A stretch of DNA of 64,000 nucleotides from Streptomyces endocoffeicus. GTDB taxonomy: Bacteria; Actinomycetota; Actinomycetes; Streptomycetales; Streptomycetaceae. Position numbers and translations under genes: made by a program. The notes under the pieces were generated by a model, which saw only the letters and a list, made by a program, of their open reading frames with translations, had not been told where the DNA came from and searched no databases. Shown piece after piece: positions 24,552 through 33,320 of this stretch. The stretch lies in NCBI RefSeq assembly GCF_016741935.1, contig NZ_JAERRG010000039.1:1-64000 (forward strand), given 5' to 3'. Each line of letters starts with the position of its first letter. The stretch's first letter is position 1.

Positions 24552-26870
24552 CTATCGCGCGAGGGCGGCGGAGACGCGTTCGCGCAGTGCGACTGCCCGG
24601 GGGTCGTCGTACGAGGCGAGCGCCCTCAGGGCCTCGGCCCAGTGCCGCCGCGCCTCCTCGGCCTCTCGCAGCACACCGGCGAGACCGTCGAGGGAGAGCG
24701 CCGTGTGCCACAGGTCGCCCAACTCCCGGTGGGTCGCCGCGGCGCGGCGGTGGAATTCGGCCGCCTCGCCGGGCCGCCCGAGCCGCCGGTACGTCTCCCC
24801 CGCACCGTCCCACGCCCGCGCCTCCCGCGCCCGGTCGCCGAGGCGTCGCTGGAGGGAGGCGGCGCGCTGGAACGAGACCAGGGCGGCGTCGAACGCACCG
24901 TTGGCCTGCTGCGCCCGGCCCAGCTCCAGCAGCCAGTACCCCTCCCACATGTGGTTGCGGTGGGTGAGGGCGATGTCCAGCGCGCCCTGTGCGGACCGCA
25001 GCGCCTCCTCCGGCTGCCCACTCTCCCGCTGAACGGCGCTCAGGATGCGCAGCGCGTTGCCCTCACCGCCCTGGTTGCGCAGCTCACGGTGCATCTCCAG
25101 GGCCCGCAGCACAAAGCCGGACGCCTCTTCCGGCCGGGCCAGCTCGTACGTCACCTCGGCGAGATTCGCCAGCACGACGGCCTCCCACTGAGCGGCGCCC
25201 AACTCCCGGAAGAGCGCCGCCGCCTGCTCGAACCGGTCCTTCGCCGCCTCCAGCCCGCGTCCCCGCAAGTGGATCAGCCCGATGTCATTCAGCGAGAGCG
25301 CCTCCCCGAGCCGGTCGCCGGTCTCCCGGCGTGCGGCGAGGGCACCCTGGTGGTACTCGGCCCCCTCGGCGAGGCGATGCGACTGCGTACAGGCCATTCC
25401 CAGGCTCTCCAGAAGCTCGGCCTCCGCGGTGCGGTCGCCCAGCCTGCGGGCGGCACGCAGTCCGACGCGGCCCATGGCGAGCCACTCCTCGAACGGGTTC
25501 AGGAGCATGTGCACGCTCCGCAGCACCGCGGGAAGCTGCCAGGCGATCACATCGAGCCCGGCCTCCTCGGCCGCGCGGGTCGCGGCCAGCAGATTGCCGC
25601 GCTCCGTCTCGTACCACCGCATGGCCTCGTCGTAGTCCGCGAAGGACGCGGGGGTGAGGCCGTCGCCCGGCGGATCGAGCGGGATGTGGGCCTCCTGAGG
25701 GTTGATCCAGGTCTGGGCCGCGTCCGCGGAGTGCAAATACCAGACCAGCACCCGCCGCAGCGCCGCCCCGCGTTCCTCCGGGGATTCCTCGTGGCGCGCC
25801 TGGTCGGCCGCGTAGGCGCGCAGCAGGTCGTGGAACTCGTAGCGGTCGGGCCCGGTCTGCTCCAGCAGATGGGCGCCGACCAGCACATCCAGCAGATGCC
25901 GGATACGGCCGGTGCCCCCGCCCGCGTCGAGAGCGGCGGCGGCCGCGGTGCCGAACTCGGCGCCCGGATGCAGCCCGAGCAGCCGGAAGAGACGCGCCGC
26001 CTCCGCGGGCAGCGCGCGATAGGACCAAGCGAACACGGTACGCACCGCCTCGGCCTCCTCGTCGTCTCCCACGCTCAGGGCGTCCCACAGGGCTGACTCA
26101 TCGCGAAGGTCTCTTATCAGGTCGTCCAGCCCCATCTGCGGACGGCTGGCGGCCCGCTCCGCGGCGATGCGCAGGGCCAGCGGAAGGCGGGCGCACAGCC
26201 GCGCCAGCTCGATCAGCCGGCCCGGGTCGTCCTGCGGGCGGTAGGGGGCGGTGACGACGCTCAGCAGCGCGACGGCCTCCGCCTCGTCCAGCGTGCCCAG
26301 GGTCAGCGTGTGCGCCCCGTCGCGGACGGCCAGCCCGGACAGCCGGCTCCGGCTGGTCACGATGACCAGGCAGCCCGCGGCGCCCGGAAGCAGCGGTCTC
26401 ACCTGGCTCGCGGTGGCCGCGTTGTCGAGGATGACCAGCACCCCGCGCCCGGCCAGCAGCGACCGGTAGAGCGCCGCGCCCGCCTCCAGGTCCGCCGGAA
26501 TCGCCGCCGACGGTACGCCCAGAGCCGAGAGGAACCGATGCAGCGCCTCCTGCGGGGTGACCGGCGCACCCGGGTCATAACCGCGCAGGTTCACATACAA
26601 CTGGCCACCGGGGAAACGGTCCTGTACGCGGTGCGCCCAGCGCAGCGCCAGGGAGGTCTTGCCGACGCCCGCGGTCCCGGCGAGAACGCAGACCGGGACG
26701 GAAACGGATTCATCGCCGCCGTCGGTCAGGATGGCGTCGAGCCGTCCCAGCTCCTGGCCCCGGTTGACGAATCCCCGGACGTCTCCGGGCAGTTGCCGGG
26801 GCTTGAGACTCTCGGGGCGGCCGCCGCTGTGGAAGTGGATGCCTCCGCTGACGTCCCGGGCCTGCACCAC
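24552..26870 (-). CDS. STAND NTPase with NB-ARC and TPR domains
   Basis: A regulatory ATPase of 772 residues from GTG 26870. The NB-ARC part has Walker A AGTAGVGKTSLALRW (about 65-80), RGVLVILDNAATASQVRPLLP (Walker B), VIVTSRSRLSGL and RLPLALRIAAERAA, with a winged-helix region ending HDLLRAYAADQA. From about 430 to the end are TPR-like helical repeats. In-frame reading continues 17 residues upstream to an ATC at 26921 (INEDHGTHSELSGSAGD), and the SG..DVVQARDV.GGIHFH pattern is the usual N-terminus of this actinobacterial family, so the true start may be a non-standard ATC. Last gene of a coupled operon with a DUF6879-like protein. It resembles the NTPase half of AfsR but lacks the SARP DNA-binding domain. 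Role unknown: signalling or antiphage sensing. Confidence 0.88.
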   Translation of the reverse strand: MVQARDVSGGIHFHSGGRPESLKPRQLPGDVRGFVNRGQELGRLDAILTDGGDESVSVPVCVLAGTAGVGKTSLALRWAHRVQDRFPGGQLYVNLRGYDPGAPVTPQEALHRFLSALGVPSAAIPADLEAGAALYRSLLAGRGVLVILDNAATASQVRPLLPGAAGCLVIVTSRSRLSGLAVRDGAHTLTLGTLDEAEAVALLSVVTAPYRPQDDPGRLIELARLCARLPLALRIAAERAASRPQMGLDDLIRDLRDESALWDALSVGDDEEAEAVRTVFAWSYRALPAEAARLFRLLGLHPGAEFGTAAAAALDAGGGTGRIRHLLDVLVGAHLLEQTGPDRYEFHDLLRAYAADQARHEESPEERGAALRRVLVWYLHSADAAQTWINPQEAHIPLDPPGDGLTPASFADYDEAMRWYETERGNLLAATRAAEEAGLDVIAWQLPAVLRSVHMLLNPFEEWLAMGRVGLRAARRLGDRTAEAELLESLGMACTQSHRLAEGAEYHQGALAARRETGDRLGEALSLNDIGLIHLRGRGLEAAKDRFEQAAALFRELGAAQWEAVVLANLAEVTYELARPEEASGFVLRALEMHRELRNQGGEGNALRILSAVQRESGQPEEALRSAQGALDIALTHRNHMWEGYWLLELGRAQQANGAFDAALVSFQRAASLQRRLGDRAREARAWDGAGETYRRLGRPGEAAEFHRRAAATHRELGDLWHTALSLDGLAGVLREAEEARRHWAEALRALASYDDPRAVALRERVSAALAR

Positions 26871-26924
26871 GTCACCCGCGGACCCGGACAGTTCGGAATG
26901 CGTGCCGTGATCCTCGTTGATCTG

Positions 26925-27548
26925 CTACTCCGGTTGTGGTGGCGGTAAATGCGCTACTTCGCGGGCGAAATACGACCCCAGATCCTCACCGGCGTCGTAG
27001 AGATCTCTGGTGAGCGCGCGGCAGCAGGTGGTGATCCCGGCATCCGTGAATCGCACCGCGCCGTCGAGAACGCCCTGTTCCGTGTAGCGGATCCGGTAGG
27101 TGGTGGAGTCGCCCAGCGTCAGAAGCTCCGGCAACGGTTCGGTTCTCTCCAGGTCTGCGAGGTGTTCCGGGCCGACCACCCGGATCCTCTCCCCGTATTC
27201 GGCGCGCAGCCGCAGCAGATGCAGCTCCCATTGCAGATACGGGGTGATGGGCTCCTCGACCACCCGGACCCGGTAGAGGGTGATCCGGTGGTTTTCGACC
27301 TCCTGCGAGAATTCCCGCAGATAGTCGCGCTCCTCCTCGATGAGACGCAGGGATTCGTCCCAGTCGCCCAGGGCGAACGCCTCCCAGCTGGCGAATCCCG
27401 GCTCCCTGAAGTGCTGCCCGCGCTCCAGCTTCCAGGAGTCCTGGCCGTCGATCGTCCACTGCCGCTCGCGGAAGTCGCGGCGGTAGTCGTCGAGGGGCAG
27501 CGCTTCGCCCTGGCCGGTGTCGAGGCGGGGGCCGTCAAGTCCGAGCAT
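26925..27548 (-). CDS. DUF6879-like protein
   Basis: A 207-residue soluble protein. The conserved core runs from about 30 to 190: a WKLERGQHFREPGF start, an acidic helix SLRLIEEERDYLREFSQEV, LYRVRVVEEPITPYLQWELHLL and late CCRALTRDLYDAGEDL. ATG 27548 overlaps the preceding gene by 14 bp, and the TAG stop is in frame with the STAND gene two codons before its possible ATC start. Such proteins sit next to small HTH or DUF397-type genes in many streptomycetes. No enzymatic motif is visible. Confidence 0.8.
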   Translation of the reverse strand: MLGLDGPRLDTGQGEALPLDDYRRDFRERQWTIDGQDSWKLERGQHFREPGFASWEAFALGDWDESLRLIEEERDYLREFSQEVENHRITLYRVRVVEEPITPYLQWELHLLRLRAEYGERIRVVGPEHLADLERTEPLPELLTLGDSTTYRIRYTEQGVLDGAVRFTDAGITTCCRALTRDLYDAGEDLGSYFAREVAHLPPPQPE

Positions 27549-27810
27549 CGGGGATGTCCGGTTTCGCGGCGCTCAGGGTGGAGCTCGGGATGACGACGAG
27601 GCGCTCGTCAGGGGCGATGCTGGCGTCGTCGGGGAGTTTCGCCCGGTAGGTGTCGGTGAGGTCGCGGCCGATGACCGCGATGTCACCGTTGTCGAGCTGC
27701 CAGATGTCGGGGCACCCGTCACGTCCACCGGTGGTTCCGAGCTCGCGCGCCGACTTTCCTAATCGACGCGCGAACGACGCGGACGGGTCGGCTTCCCATG
27801 CACGGGCCAT
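27535..27810 (-). CDS. Small conserved protein heading the STAND operon, TTA-containing
   Basis: A 91-residue protein starting at ATG 27810 (GGAGA six bases upstream; the GTG at 27822 is less likely). It is rich in charged residues, with a compact beta pattern around DIWQLDNGDIAVIGRDLT. Codon 17 is TTA (27762-27760) in RRLGKS, so translation of the whole coupled operon may depend on the bldA tRNA. It overlaps the DUF6879-like gene by 14 bp. Function unknown. Confidence 0.75.
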   Translation of the reverse strand: MARAWEADPSASFARRLGKSARELGTTGGRDGCPDIWQLDNGDIAVIGRDLTDTYRAKLPDDASIAPDERLVVIPSSTLSAAKPDIPDART

Positions 27811-27905
27811 CGCTCTCTCCACTCATCCGTCGTGGTTACCGAGTGTAGGAATGGCCTTCACGGATGGCAACGGTCGCCGGAGCCGAGGACTGGATCAAGC
27901 CGGGG

Positions 27906-29285
27906 TCAGGCCGGGGGCAGCAGCTTCTTCTGGGGCTTGCCCATGGCGTTGCGGGGCAGGGCGTCCAGGAAGCGCACCTTGCGGGGGCGCTTGTGGACGG
28001 AGAGCTGGGAGGCGACGAAGTCGATCAGCTCCCGCTCGCCGATGCCGTCGGCCACGACGTACGCGACGATCTCCTGGCCCAGGTCCTCGTGCGGGGCGCC
28101 GACGACGGCGGCCTCGCGGACGGCCGGGTGGTCCAGCAGGGCGTTCTCGACCTCGCCCGCGCCGATGCGGTAGCCGCCGGACTTGATCATGTCGGTGGAG
28201 GCGCGGCCCACGATGCGGTGGAAGCCGTCGGGTTCGATGGCGGCGATGTCGCCCGTGCGGAACCAGCCGTCCTCGGTGTACGAACCGGCCGTGGCCTCGG
28301 GCCGGTTGAGGTAGCCGTCGAAGAGGGTCGGGCCGGTCAGCTGGAGTTCGCCGATCTCGGCGCCCTCCTCGGCGGCGATCCGGGTGCGGATGCCCGAGAG
28401 CGGGGTGCCGACGTAGCCGGGGCGGCGTTCCCCGTCGGCGCGGGTGCTGAGGGTGATGAGGGTCTCGGTCATGCCGTAGCGCTCGATGGGACGCTGGCCG
28501 GTGAGCCGCTCCAGTTCGCGGAAGACGGGGGCGGGGAGCGGGGCGCTGCCGGAGACCAGCAGCCGGGCGGCGGCCAGGGCGCGGGCGGAGTCCGGGTCCT
28601 GGACGACGCGGTTCCAGACGGTGGGGACGCCGAAGTAGAGGCTGCCACCCGCCGCCGCGTACGCCGCCGGGGTCGGCTTGCCGGTGTGGACGAGGCGGCT
28701 GCCCACCCGCAGCGGGCCCAGCACGCCGAGCACCAGCCCGTGCACATGGAACAGCGGCAGCCCGTGGACCAGGGTGTCCTCCGGGGTCCAGGCCCAGGCC
28801 GCGGCGAGCCCGTCCAGGTCGGCGGCGACCGCCCGCCGGGAGATCAGCGCGCCCTTGGGCGCCCCCGTGGTGCCCGAGGTGTAGAGGATGAACGCCGTGG
28901 ACTCCGGGTCCGGCTCCGCCTTCGTCCACGCAGCGCGCTCGGTCAGGTCCACCGGGACGGTCTCGACCGGGGCGTCCACGGTCTCCCCGGTGAGCAGCAG
29001 GGTGGCGCCCGAGTCCCGCAGTATGTGGTCGCGTTCGGCCGGTCCCGAGTCCGGCGGTACGGGCACCACCGGCACCCCGGCCAGCAGCGCGCCGACCACC
29101 GCGACCACCGTCTCCGGGGTCGCGGTCGCCCGGACCGCGACGACCGGCGCACCGGCGATACGAGCCGCCACCGCGCCCGCGGCACCGAGCAGTTCCTCGC
29201 GCGAGAGGGCGCGGCCGCCGACGCTCAGCGCGTCGGGGCGGTCGTCGCCGGGCGCGGCGAGGGACGTGAGGAGAGGTGCGGTCAC
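27906..29285 (-). CDS. Acyl-CoA synthetase, malonyl-CoA synthetase (MatB)-like
   Basis: A 459-residue ANL-superfamily enzyme. The P-loop is ILYTSGTTGAPKGA (about 140); GLPLFHVHGLVLG, VPTVWNRVV, ERYGMTET, GWFRTGDIA, IVGRASTDMIKSGGYRIGAGEVE and the catalytic Lys in NAMGKPQKK follow. The short length and these motifs resemble streptomycete MatB, which makes malonyl- or methylmalonyl-CoA from the free acid and supplies polyketide extender units. Start at GTG 29285 behind AAGGAG. Other short-chain acids cannot be excluded. Confidence 0.88.
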   Translation of the reverse strand: MTAPLLTSLAAPGDDRPDALSVGGRALSREELLGAAGAVAARIAGAPVVAVRATATPETVVAVVGALLAGVPVVPVPPDSGPAERDHILRDSGATLLLTGETVDAPVETVPVDLTERAAWTKAEPDPESTAFILYTSGTTGAPKGALISRRAVAADLDGLAAAWAWTPEDTLVHGLPLFHVHGLVLGVLGPLRVGSRLVHTGKPTPAAYAAAGGSLYFGVPTVWNRVVQDPDSARALAAARLLVSGSAPLPAPVFRELERLTGQRPIERYGMTETLITLSTRADGERRPGYVGTPLSGIRTRIAAEEGAEIGELQLTGPTLFDGYLNRPEATAGSYTEDGWFRTGDIAAIEPDGFHRIVGRASTDMIKSGGYRIGAGEVENALLDHPAVREAAVVGAPHEDLGQEIVAYVVADGIGERELIDFVASQLSVHKRPRKVRFLDALPRNAMGKPQKKLLPPA

Positions 29286-29332
29286 GGAACTGACTCCTTC
29301 CACAGCGGGCCGGGGGTGCTTCTCGGGCCCGC

Positions 29333-29452
29333 TCGTCTTCCGGGGTGCTGGGTTCGGGGGCTGGCTTCGGGTGTTGGTTTCGGGGGTGCTGGGTTCGGGG
29401 GTGCTGGGTTCGGGAGGGCTGGTTTCAGGTGGCTGGTTTCGGGGGCTAGCCC
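29333..29452. repeat. Degenerate GGTGCTGGGTTCGGGG repeats
   Basis: About six imperfect copies of a 16-20 bp G-rich unit (GGTGCTGGGTTCGGGG type) upstream of the MatB-like gene and before the small membrane-protein gene. Runs of GGGG on the plus strand could form G-quadruplexes. No gene is supported here. Confidence 0.7.
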
Positions 29453-29491
29453 TACCGACAAAGCGTCCCCGCGACCGTACCGTCCTTAAGC

Positions 29492-29929
29492 ATGGACGCC
29501 CGTGACCCGGATCTGAAAAAGGAACTCGACGCGGCCCTGCAGACCCGTAAGGAGCTGGGCGCGGAGTACGAGTCGGAGCTGGTCGACTCCTTCATGGAGA
29601 AGGTCGAGCAGCGCTTCAACGATACGGCGGACCGCCATGTCCGCCGCCAGCTCGCCGAACAGCAGATGGCGTCGGCCCGCGGCAGCCGCCCGTACGCCAC
29701 CGGCGCGCCCGCGGACCAGGCCCACGGCCTGGGCCTCGGCGAGCGCTTCGCCTTCGTCGGGGTCTCCCTGGTGCTGGCCATCCCGCTGTCGGCCATCGGC
29801 GTCGTGAACGAGGGCCTGCCCGGCCTGCTGATCACCTGGGCCGGAATCTTCGGCGTCAACGCGGTCCACGCCATGGGCGCCTTCTCCTGGCTCCGCCGAG
29901 GCCGTAGGCAGGAGGAGAGCGGGGACTAG
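29492..29929 (+). CDS. Hypothetical membrane protein with coiled N-terminus
   Basis: A 145-residue protein starting at ATG 29492. The first 60 residues are charged and helical (LKKELDAALQTRKELGAEYESELVDSFMEKVEQ), typical of a coiled coil. Two helices (about 85-105 and 108-130) end in a basic tail. This arrangement is common among small actinobacterial conserved membrane proteins. No function recognised. A strong cruciform terminator follows. Confidence 0.75.
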   Translation: MDARDPDLKKELDAALQTRKELGAEYESELVDSFMEKVEQRFNDTADRHVRRQLAEQQMASARGSRPYATGAPADQAHGLGLGERFAFVGVSLVLAIPLSAIGVVNEGLPGLLITWAGIFGVNAVHAMGAFSWLRRGRRQEESGD

Positions 29930-29939
29930 GGAAATCTGC

Positions 29940-29998
29940 GCGGGGACCGCCGCACCCCGGTGGCAAGCCACCGAGGGCGGGACGACGGCGGTCCCCGC
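29940..29998. terminator. Nested-hairpin terminator
   Basis: Outer arms GCGGGGACCGCCG (29940-29952) and CGGCGGTCCCCGC (29986-29998) enclose an inner CGGTGGC-AA-GCCACCG hairpin. It begins 11 bp after the stop of the 29492-29929 gene. Confidence 0.8.
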
Positions 29999-30088
29999 GG
30001 GGACGCGGGCCGGGTCAGGGCCGGAATTCCGCGTCCAGGCGAACATGGAGGTCCGGGAGCCGCTCCGGAGGTCCTGTCGCCTCATCTC

Positions 30089-30116
30089 GGGTGTCGGTGT
30101 CGTCCTTCCGACACCC
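30089..30116 (-). terminator. Hairpin downstream of cystathionine beta-synthase
   Basis: Arms GGGTGTCGG and CCGACACCC (9 bp) with a 10-nt loop, about 95 bp beyond the stop at 30210 on the minus strand. A likely terminator for that gene. Confidence 0.55.
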
Positions 30117-30209
30117 ACTAATCTGCCGGAGCCGTGTTAACCCTGTGCTGCGGGCGCGTGACACGTTCGTACCACTTGCCCGAAGGGCGGTTGGGACCCT
30201 TACGGGCCC

Positions 30210-31595
30210 TCACTTCGGGCCGTTGGCCAGGTATGCCAGCAGGTCCTGCCTGCTCACCACGCCCTTGGGCTTGCCCTCCACCAGCACGATCGCCGCGTCC
30301 GCCGTGCCCAGCACCGCCATCAGGTCCTCGACCGGCTCGCCGGAGCCGACATGCGGCAGCGGCGGGCTCATGTGCTTCTCCAACGGGTCGGTCAGCTCCG
30401 CGCGCTTCGCGAACAGGGCGTCCAGCAGCTCGCGTTCCACCACCGAGCCGATGACCTCGGCGGCCATCACATCGGGGTGACCGGCGCCCGGCTTGACGAT
30501 CGGCATCTGCGAGACGCCGTACTCCCGCAGCACGTCGATGGCCTCGCCCACCGTCTCGTCCGGGTGCATATGGACCAGCGAGGGCAGCCCGCCCTCCTTG
30601 CCCTGGAGCACATCGCCGACCCGCACCGAGGGGCCGTCCTCCTCGAGGAAGCCGTAGTCGGCCATCCACTCATCGTTGAAGATCTTGGAGAGATAGCCGC
30701 GGCCGCTGTCGGGCAGCAGGACGACCACCACATCGTCCGGGCCGAGCCGCTCGGCGATCTTCAGCGCGCCCACGACGGCCATCCCGCAGGAGCCGCCGAC
30801 CAGCAGCCCCTCCTCCTTGGCCAGCCGCCGCGTCATCTGGAAGGCGTCCTTGTCGGAGACGGCGACGATCTCGTCCGCGACGGTCTGGTCGTAGGCGGTC
30901 GGCCAGAAGTCCTCGCCGACGCCCTCGATCAGATACGGGCGGCCGGAGCCGCCGGAGTAGACCGAGCCCTCGGGGTCGGCGCCGATCACCTGGACCCGGC
31001 CCTCGCTGGCCTCCTTCAGATAGCGGCCGGTGCCGGAGATCGTGCCGCCGGTGCCGACGCCCGCCACAAAGTGGGTGATCTTGCCTTCGGTCTGCTCCCA
31101 CAGCTCGGGGCCGGTGGTCTCGTAGTGGGAGAGCGGGTTGTTCGGGTTGCTGTACTGGTCGGGCTTCCAGGCGCCCGGCGTCTCGCGGACCAGCCGGTCG
31201 GAGACGTTGTAGTACGAGTCGGGGTGCTCGGGGTCCACCGCGGTGGGGCAGACCACGACCTCGGCGCCGTAGGCCCGCAGTACGTTGATCTTGTCCGTGG
31301 ACACCTTGTCCGGGCAGACGAAGACGCACTTGTAGCCCTTGCGCTGGGCGACCATGGCAAGGCCCACACCGGTGTTGCCGGAGGTCGGCTCCACGATGGT
31401 GCCGCCCGGCTTCAGCTCACCGGAGCGCTCAGCGGCCTCTATCATCCGGACCGCGATCCGGTCCTTCACCGAGCCGCCGGGGTTGAAGTATTCGACCTTG
31501 GCCAGGACGGTCGCCCGGATGCCTTCGGTCACGGTGTTGAGCTTCACGAGCGGGGTGTTGCCGACCAGCTCAATCATCGATTCGTAGTACTGCAC
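30210..31595 (-). CDS. Cystathionine beta-synthase with C-terminal CBS pair
   Basis: A 461-residue PLP enzyme condensing serine and homocysteine to cystathionine. IELVGNTPLVKL, the PLP lysine in GGSVKDRIA, TSGNTGVGLA, GTGGTISGTGRYLKE and GGSCGMAVVGAL mark the catalytic domain (1-320). Two CBS motifs (about 335-455) form a Bateman module that usually senses S-adenosylmethionine or adenylates. Start at GTG 31595 with AGGAG upstream. It is divergent from the SGNH hydrolase gene. Cysteine-synthase-like activity is possible, but the CBS pair favours cystathionine synthase. Confidence 0.92.
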   Translation of the reverse strand: MQYYESMIELVGNTPLVKLNTVTEGIRATVLAKVEYFNPGGSVKDRIAVRMIEAAERSGELKPGGTIVEPTSGNTGVGLAMVAQRKGYKCVFVCPDKVSTDKINVLRAYGAEVVVCPTAVDPEHPDSYYNVSDRLVRETPGAWKPDQYSNPNNPLSHYETTGPELWEQTEGKITHFVAGVGTGGTISGTGRYLKEASEGRVQVIGADPEGSVYSGGSGRPYLIEGVGEDFWPTAYDQTVADEIVAVSDKDAFQMTRRLAKEEGLLVGGSCGMAVVGALKIAERLGPDDVVVVLLPDSGRGYLSKIFNDEWMADYGFLEEDGPSVRVGDVLQGKEGGLPSLVHMHPDETVGEAIDVLREYGVSQMPIVKPGAGHPDVMAAEVIGSVVERELLDALFAKRAELTDPLEKHMSPPLPHVGSGEPVEDLMAVLGTADAAIVLVEGKPKGVVSRQDLLAYLANGPK

Positions 31596-31802
31596 ACCTG
31601 CTCCTGGTCCGGTTCCGCGGGATCTCCGCGTCGGGGCGGCCGCCGTCGCGGGGCCGTGCTGTCAGCTTATTGCGCGCTGCCGCCCTCCGACCGGCGCGTT
31701 GGGACGAAGCCTGCACGGGGCAACAACTTGTTAGCAAGGCGTACAAAGGAGAAAGAAGCGCGCGCGGACGTGCGGACGTGCGGACGGAGGTGGGCTGAAC
31801 CC

Positions 31803-32834
31803 ATGTCGATGTCGAGGGCGAGGGTGGCGCGGCGGATCGCCGCCGCGGCGGCGTACGGGGGCGGCGGGATCGGGCTGCTGGGCGGGGTGACCGCCGTCCT
31901 GGTCCTCACCGAGGTGTCCCATGCGAAGCGGGTCGTGGGCGGGTCCGACGATCCGCCTCCGCGCGCGGACGGCCGATATGGCTTCGCCTTCGCCCGCAGG
32001 ACCGGCCAGCCACCACTGCGGCTGGCCTTTCTCGGCGACTCCACGGCCGCCGGACAGGGCGTCCACCGCCCTAGTCAGACACCGGGCGCGCTGCTCGCCT
32101 CGGGGCTGGCGGCGGTCGCGGAGCGCCCGGTGGACCTGCGGAACGTGGCGCTGCCGGGGGCGCAGTCCAGCGATCTGGAGCGCCAGGTCACGCTGGTGCT
32201 GGAGGATCCGGACCTGTTCCCCGACGTATGCGTGATCATGATCGGCGCCAATGACGTCACCCGGCGGATGCCGCCCGCCAAGTCGGTGCGGCTGCTGTCG
32301 GACGCGGTGCGCAGGCTGCGCGAGACGGGCTGCGAGGTGATCGTGGGCACCTGTCCCGACCTCGGCACGATCGAGCCCGTCTATCAGCCGCTGCGCTGGA
32401 TCGCGCGGCGGCTGAGCCGGCAGCTGGCCGCCGCGCAGACGATCGGGGTGGTGGAGCAGGGCGGGCGTACGGTCTCGCTGGGCGATCTGCTGGGCCCGGA
32501 GTTCGCGGCGAACCCGCGGGAGCTGTTCGGCCCGGACAACTACCACCCCTCGGCGGAGGGGTACGCCACGGCCGCGATGGCCATTCTGCCGACCCTGTGC
32601 GACTCGCTGGGCCTGTGGCCCGAGGAGGCGCCGGAGATGCTCGACGAGGGCATCCTGCTGGTCGCCACGGCGGCGGCAGAGGCGGCCGCGGAGGGCGGCA
32701 CGGAGGTCACGGCGGCCCGCGGCCCCTGGGCCCGTCTGCTGCGCCGCCAGGGCCCCGCCACGAAGGAGCCCGCGGCCGTGTCCGGCTCCCCCGACACCCC
32801 GTCCCCGACATCGCCGCCCCCTCCGGGCCGCTGA
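31803..32834 (+). CDS. SGNH/GDSL hydrolase, membrane-anchored
   Basis: A 343-residue esterase/lipase-like protein. An uncleaved signal anchor (AAAAAYGGGGIGLLGGVTAVLVL) is followed by the SGNH blocks: LAFLGDSTAAGQG (block I, nucleophile Ser), VALPGAQSSDL (block II), MIGANDVT (block III) and DNYHPSAEGY (block V Asp/His). The last 70 residues are Ala-rich and Pro/Ser-rich, a wall-spanning or disordered tail. Start at ATG 31803 with GGAGGTG in the leader. It probably acts outside the membrane on an unknown acyl ester. Confidence 0.9.
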   Translation: MSMSRARVARRIAAAAAYGGGGIGLLGGVTAVLVLTEVSHAKRVVGGSDDPPPRADGRYGFAFARRTGQPPLRLAFLGDSTAAGQGVHRPSQTPGALLASGLAAVAERPVDLRNVALPGAQSSDLERQVTLVLEDPDLFPDVCVIMIGANDVTRRMPPAKSVRLLSDAVRRLRETGCEVIVGTCPDLGTIEPVYQPLRWIARRLSRQLAAAQTIGVVEQGGRTVSLGDLLGPEFAANPRELFGPDNYHPSAEGYATAAMAILPTLCDSLGLWPEEAPEMLDEGILLVATAAAEAAAEGGTEVTAARGPWARLLRRQGPATKEPAAVSGSPDTPSPTSPPPPGR

Positions 32835-32884
32835 CCCGCGCGGGCCCGCGCCCGGCCGAAACCGGACAGCGGGGGACGGGGCCC

Positions 32885-32950
32885 TCCAGGGAATCGCTTG
32901 ATGTATTAGTTGCGCCAGATCAAGCGTTTTGGAGAGGGGGTACCGAACCC
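32885..32950. repeat. Palindromic intergenic element, copy B (loop inverted)
   Basis: CGCTTGA and TCAAGCG flank the loop TGTATTAGTTGCGCCAGA; the right arm continues TTTTGGAGAGGGGGTACC. Compared with copy A at 15704-15785, the right arm keeps its orientation while the loop is the reverse complement (15 of 18 bases). The left arm is eroded. Confidence 0.8.
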
Positions 32951-33068
32951 CTGCCGCCCGCGGCCCGGCGGGACCCCGGCCGCCGAGCACGGAAGCCGCC
33001 ACCGGCGGCCACCACCACCGGCCCGGCGCCCGGCGGCGCATCCCGCGCCCCGGCGCCCCTGCCCCGCT

Positions 33069-33107
33069 GCTCAATTGCGCCGAAGGCGCGAGACGGCGCC
33101 GCACCCG
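33069..33107. repeat. Conserved tail block of the intergenic element, copy B
   Basis: Begins GCTCAATTGCGCCGAAGG and matches 15897-15935 almost base for base, including the GCGCC-GAA-GGCGC stem, with the same orientation and similar distance from the palindromic element. Confidence 0.8.
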
Positions 33108-33320
33108 GGGCGAGCCGCGCGGCCCGGACCCCATGCGCGGAAGGGCGCAACCCAGGCGAACCCCCGGCCGCTGAGCGTACGCTTGGAAAAAGAGTCCCGC
33201 GTCACAGCCCGCACCCCGTGACCCTGCCGATACGTACGGGTAACTTCCCTCAGAGTCCCGCCCGCACCCCACCCGCACCCCGCTCGCACCCCACCCGCAC
33301 CCCGCCCTCATGGAGCCGTG

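Larger units (their letters stand above)
32835..33320. other. Intergenic region with the second copy of the repeat element
   Basis: This 486-bp gap holds the palindromic element (32885-32950), the conserved tail block (33069-33107), a TTGGAAAAAGAG patch (33183) and a CACCCCGC-type tandem stretch at 33261-33306 just before the thiolase RBS. No gene is supported; ORFs through it are frame-shifting shadows. Confidence 0.65.

Noticed and set aside
27864..29489. 541-codon plus-strand open frame
   Set aside because: Antisense to the MatB-like gene; low-complexity translation.
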